Below, one piece after another: positions 62,982 through 64,000 of a stretch of 64,000 bases of DNA. Made by a program: the position numbers and the translations under genes. The notes below the pieces were generated by a model. It did not search any database, was not told the origin of the DNA, and saw nothing but the letters and a program-made list of their open reading frames with translations. Numbering within the stretch: the stretch's first letter is position 1; every line of letters starts with the position of its first letter. The DNA is taken from the NCBI RefSeq assembly GCF_024294785.1, contig NZ_JANCLT010000002.1:372001-436000 (forward strand), read 5' to 3'. The stretch comes from Ectobacillus ponti. Its GTDB lineage: Bacteria; Bacillota; Bacilli; Bacillales; Bacillaceae_G.

Positions 62982-63803
62982 ATGACATATAAAATGATTG
63001 TTCTCGATTTGGATGACACATTGCTACGCGATGACCATACCATTTCTGCGCGCACTAAGGAAGCTTTGATGACGGCACAAGAGCAGGGGGTTAAGGTTGT
63101 TCTGGCATCCGGCCGCCCGACCTATGCGATGCGCGCCATCGCCAAGGAACTGCGCCTGCAGGAATACGGCAGCTTTATTTTATCCTTCAACGGGGCAAAG
63201 ATTATCAACTGCCAGACGGATGAAGAGCTGTTCAACAGTACCCTTTCCCCGGAAATGGCACACCGTCTGTATGACCTGAGCCGCCGCGAGGATGTTTGGA
63301 TTCAAACCTATGTGAACGATGCCATCGTCACAGAGGCAAACAATCAGTACACAGAAATCGAGGGCGTGATTACAGGCATGCCGATTGTGGAGGTGCAAAG
63401 CTTCCACGATGCCGTGCGCGAGCCGGTGGTGAAGGTGCTGATGATGGAAGACCCTGAGCGTCTCGCGGCAGTGGAAAAAAAGCTGCAGGATGAACTGGCC
63501 GGTGAGCTGAGCGTGATGCGCTCGAAACCATTCTTCCTGGAGTTCACAGAAGCTGGCGTCACCAAAGGGACAAGCCTGAGCCACCTTATTGGACAGTTGG
63601 GCATCACCCGCGAGGAAGTCATTGCGATGGGTGACAGCTACAACGATCTGGCTATGATTGAATTCGCCGGCCTTGGCGTGGCCATGGGCAATGCGCCGGA
63701 TGATATCAAGGAGCAGGCGGATTATGTGACGGATACCAACATGAATGATGGTGTCGCCAAGGTCGTAGAGGAGTTTGTCCTGAAGCAGCCGGCCGGGGTA
63801 TAG
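62982..63803 (+). CDS. HAD-superfamily Cof-type phosphatase
   Basis: 273 residues, Cof/YidA-like sugar or nucleotide phosphatase. Motif I DLDDTLLRDDH at residues 9-19 holds the nucleophile Asp; motif II is VVLASGRPTYAM, motif III Lys is in EAGVTKGTSLSHL, and motif IV is IAMGDSYNDLAMIE. The C2B cap lies between motifs II and III. Substrate cannot be named; relatives act on sugar phosphates, FMN or pyridoxal phosphate. Followed by a 21-bp array. Confidence 0.92.
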   Translation: MTYKMIVLDLDDTLLRDDHTISARTKEALMTAQEQGVKVVLASGRPTYAMRAIAKELRLQEYGSFILSFNGAKIINCQTDEELFNSTLSPEMAHRLYDLSRREDVWIQTYVNDAIVTEANNQYTEIEGVITGMPIVEVQSFHDAVREPVVKVLMMEDPERLAAVEKKLQDELAGELSVMRSKPFFLEFTEAGVTKGTSLSHLIGQLGITREEVIAMGDSYNDLAMIEFAGLGVAMGNAPDDIKEQADYVTDTNMNDGVAKVVEEFVLKQPAGV

Positions 63804-63806
63804 GTT

Positions 63807-63877
63807 TTATCTATCACTTTTTTCAGGTTATCTATCAATTTTCTAAAGTTATCAATCACTTTTTTCAATTTATCGAT
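63807..63877 (+). repeat. 21-bp tandem array, about three and a half units (TTATCTAYCACTTTTTTCA type)
   Basis: Units start at 63807, 63828, 63849 and 63870, exactly 21 bases apart: TTATCTATCACTTTTTTCA, TTATCTATCAATTTTCTAAA, TTATCAATCACTTTTTTCA, then TTATCGATAAA, which merges into the terminator. Clearest example of this sub-family. Confidence 0.88.
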
Positions 63878-63907
63878 AAAAGAGGGTGACACACGTCACC
63901 CTCTTTT
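63878..63907. terminator. Bidirectional terminator at the right end
   Basis: Perfect 13-bp stem AAAAGAGGGTGAC/GTCACCCTCTTTT with an ACAC loop. It serves the HAD gene and the convergent gene cut by the right edge, whose stop it overlaps. Confidence 0.88.
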
Positions 63908-64000
63908 AGATTGGCACAACAATCCCTTCTTCCAACGCCTTCTCCAACTGCGGCGCCTCAGAAAACGGACCCGTCTGCAGCTTCAAGAACTCATATAGCT
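63906..64000 (-). CDS. C-terminal end of an unrecognised gene (start beyond the right edge)
   Basis: The minus-strand frame ending TAA at 63908-63906 is open to the edge for 31 codons and ends FSEAPQLEKALEEGIVVPI. The terminator placed on its stop supports it as a real gene end. Family not recognised from this fragment. Confidence 0.6.
   Translation of the reverse strand, partial: LYEFLKLQTGPFSEAPQLEKALEEGIVVPI

Overview
The window reads as chromosome of an endospore-forming member of the Bacillaceae (Firmicutes), with G+C in the low-to-mid 50s percent by eye. The evidence is a set of spore genes (cwlJ, gerQ, rsfA, pbpG with forespore-type promoters), Bacillus-type ribosome binding sites, and a gene order that follows the B. 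subtilis ywj, ywi-argS, spe-ywh, ywf and ywd blocks. No rRNA, tRNA, CRISPR array, prophage or insertion sequence was seen.

Layout. 1-3.7 kb: a sugar-type ABC importer operon (regulator, lipoprotein binding protein, two permeases, the last cut by the left edge). 4.0-5.7 kb: an HTH/binding-protein fusion regulator divergent from a solitary ModA, with a perfect 20-bp tandem operator between them. 5.8-16.7 kb: a seven-gene fatty/branched-chain acyl-CoA operon (fadF, thiolase, 3-hydroxyacyl-CoA dehydrogenase, two acyl-CoA dehydrogenases, TetR regulator, fused isobutyryl-CoA mutase) read leftwards from one promoter with a FadR-like operator between -35 and -10; structured REP-like elements lie inside it. 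16.8-19.0 kb: clsB (cardiolipin synthase) and uvsE. 19.1-22.5 kb: ABC transporter plus two-component system like B. subtilis yvfRSTU. 22.6 kb: methionine aminopeptidase.

23.5-32.1 kb is the main accessory region: two pairs of DUF917 plus hydantoinase-A-like genes flanking an NCS1 permease, downstream of a sigma-54 enhancer-binding regulator. A textbook -24/-12 promoter and helically phased upstream repeats precede the operon. This looks like a dedicated uptake and ring-opening pathway for a hydantoin-like heterocycle. 32.2-38.8 kb: thioesterase, class D sortase and a 1760-residue LPKTG surface protein with Ig-like repeats. 39-41.3 kb: argS, ywiB and a 25-codon membrane peptide gene. 41.5-45.8 kb: a glycosylation module (two GT2 enzymes, DUF2304, SMR-like flippase candidate, GT-C transferase). 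46-64 kb: speE-speB, pbpG, ywhD/ywhC/ywhB, ywfO, rsfA, lipL, pta, hemQ, cwlJ-gerQ, ywdK, ywdI, a TrkA-type potassium channel, an NCS2 permease, a HAD phosphatase and a cut gene at the right edge.

Five of the eight tail-to-tail gene junctions carry short tandem arrays with a strict 21-bp period, in two sequence types (TTATCTAYCACTTTTTTCA-like and TTTCCTACAATTC-like). I know of no description of them; together with the sigma-54/DUF917 cluster they are the observations most worth following.
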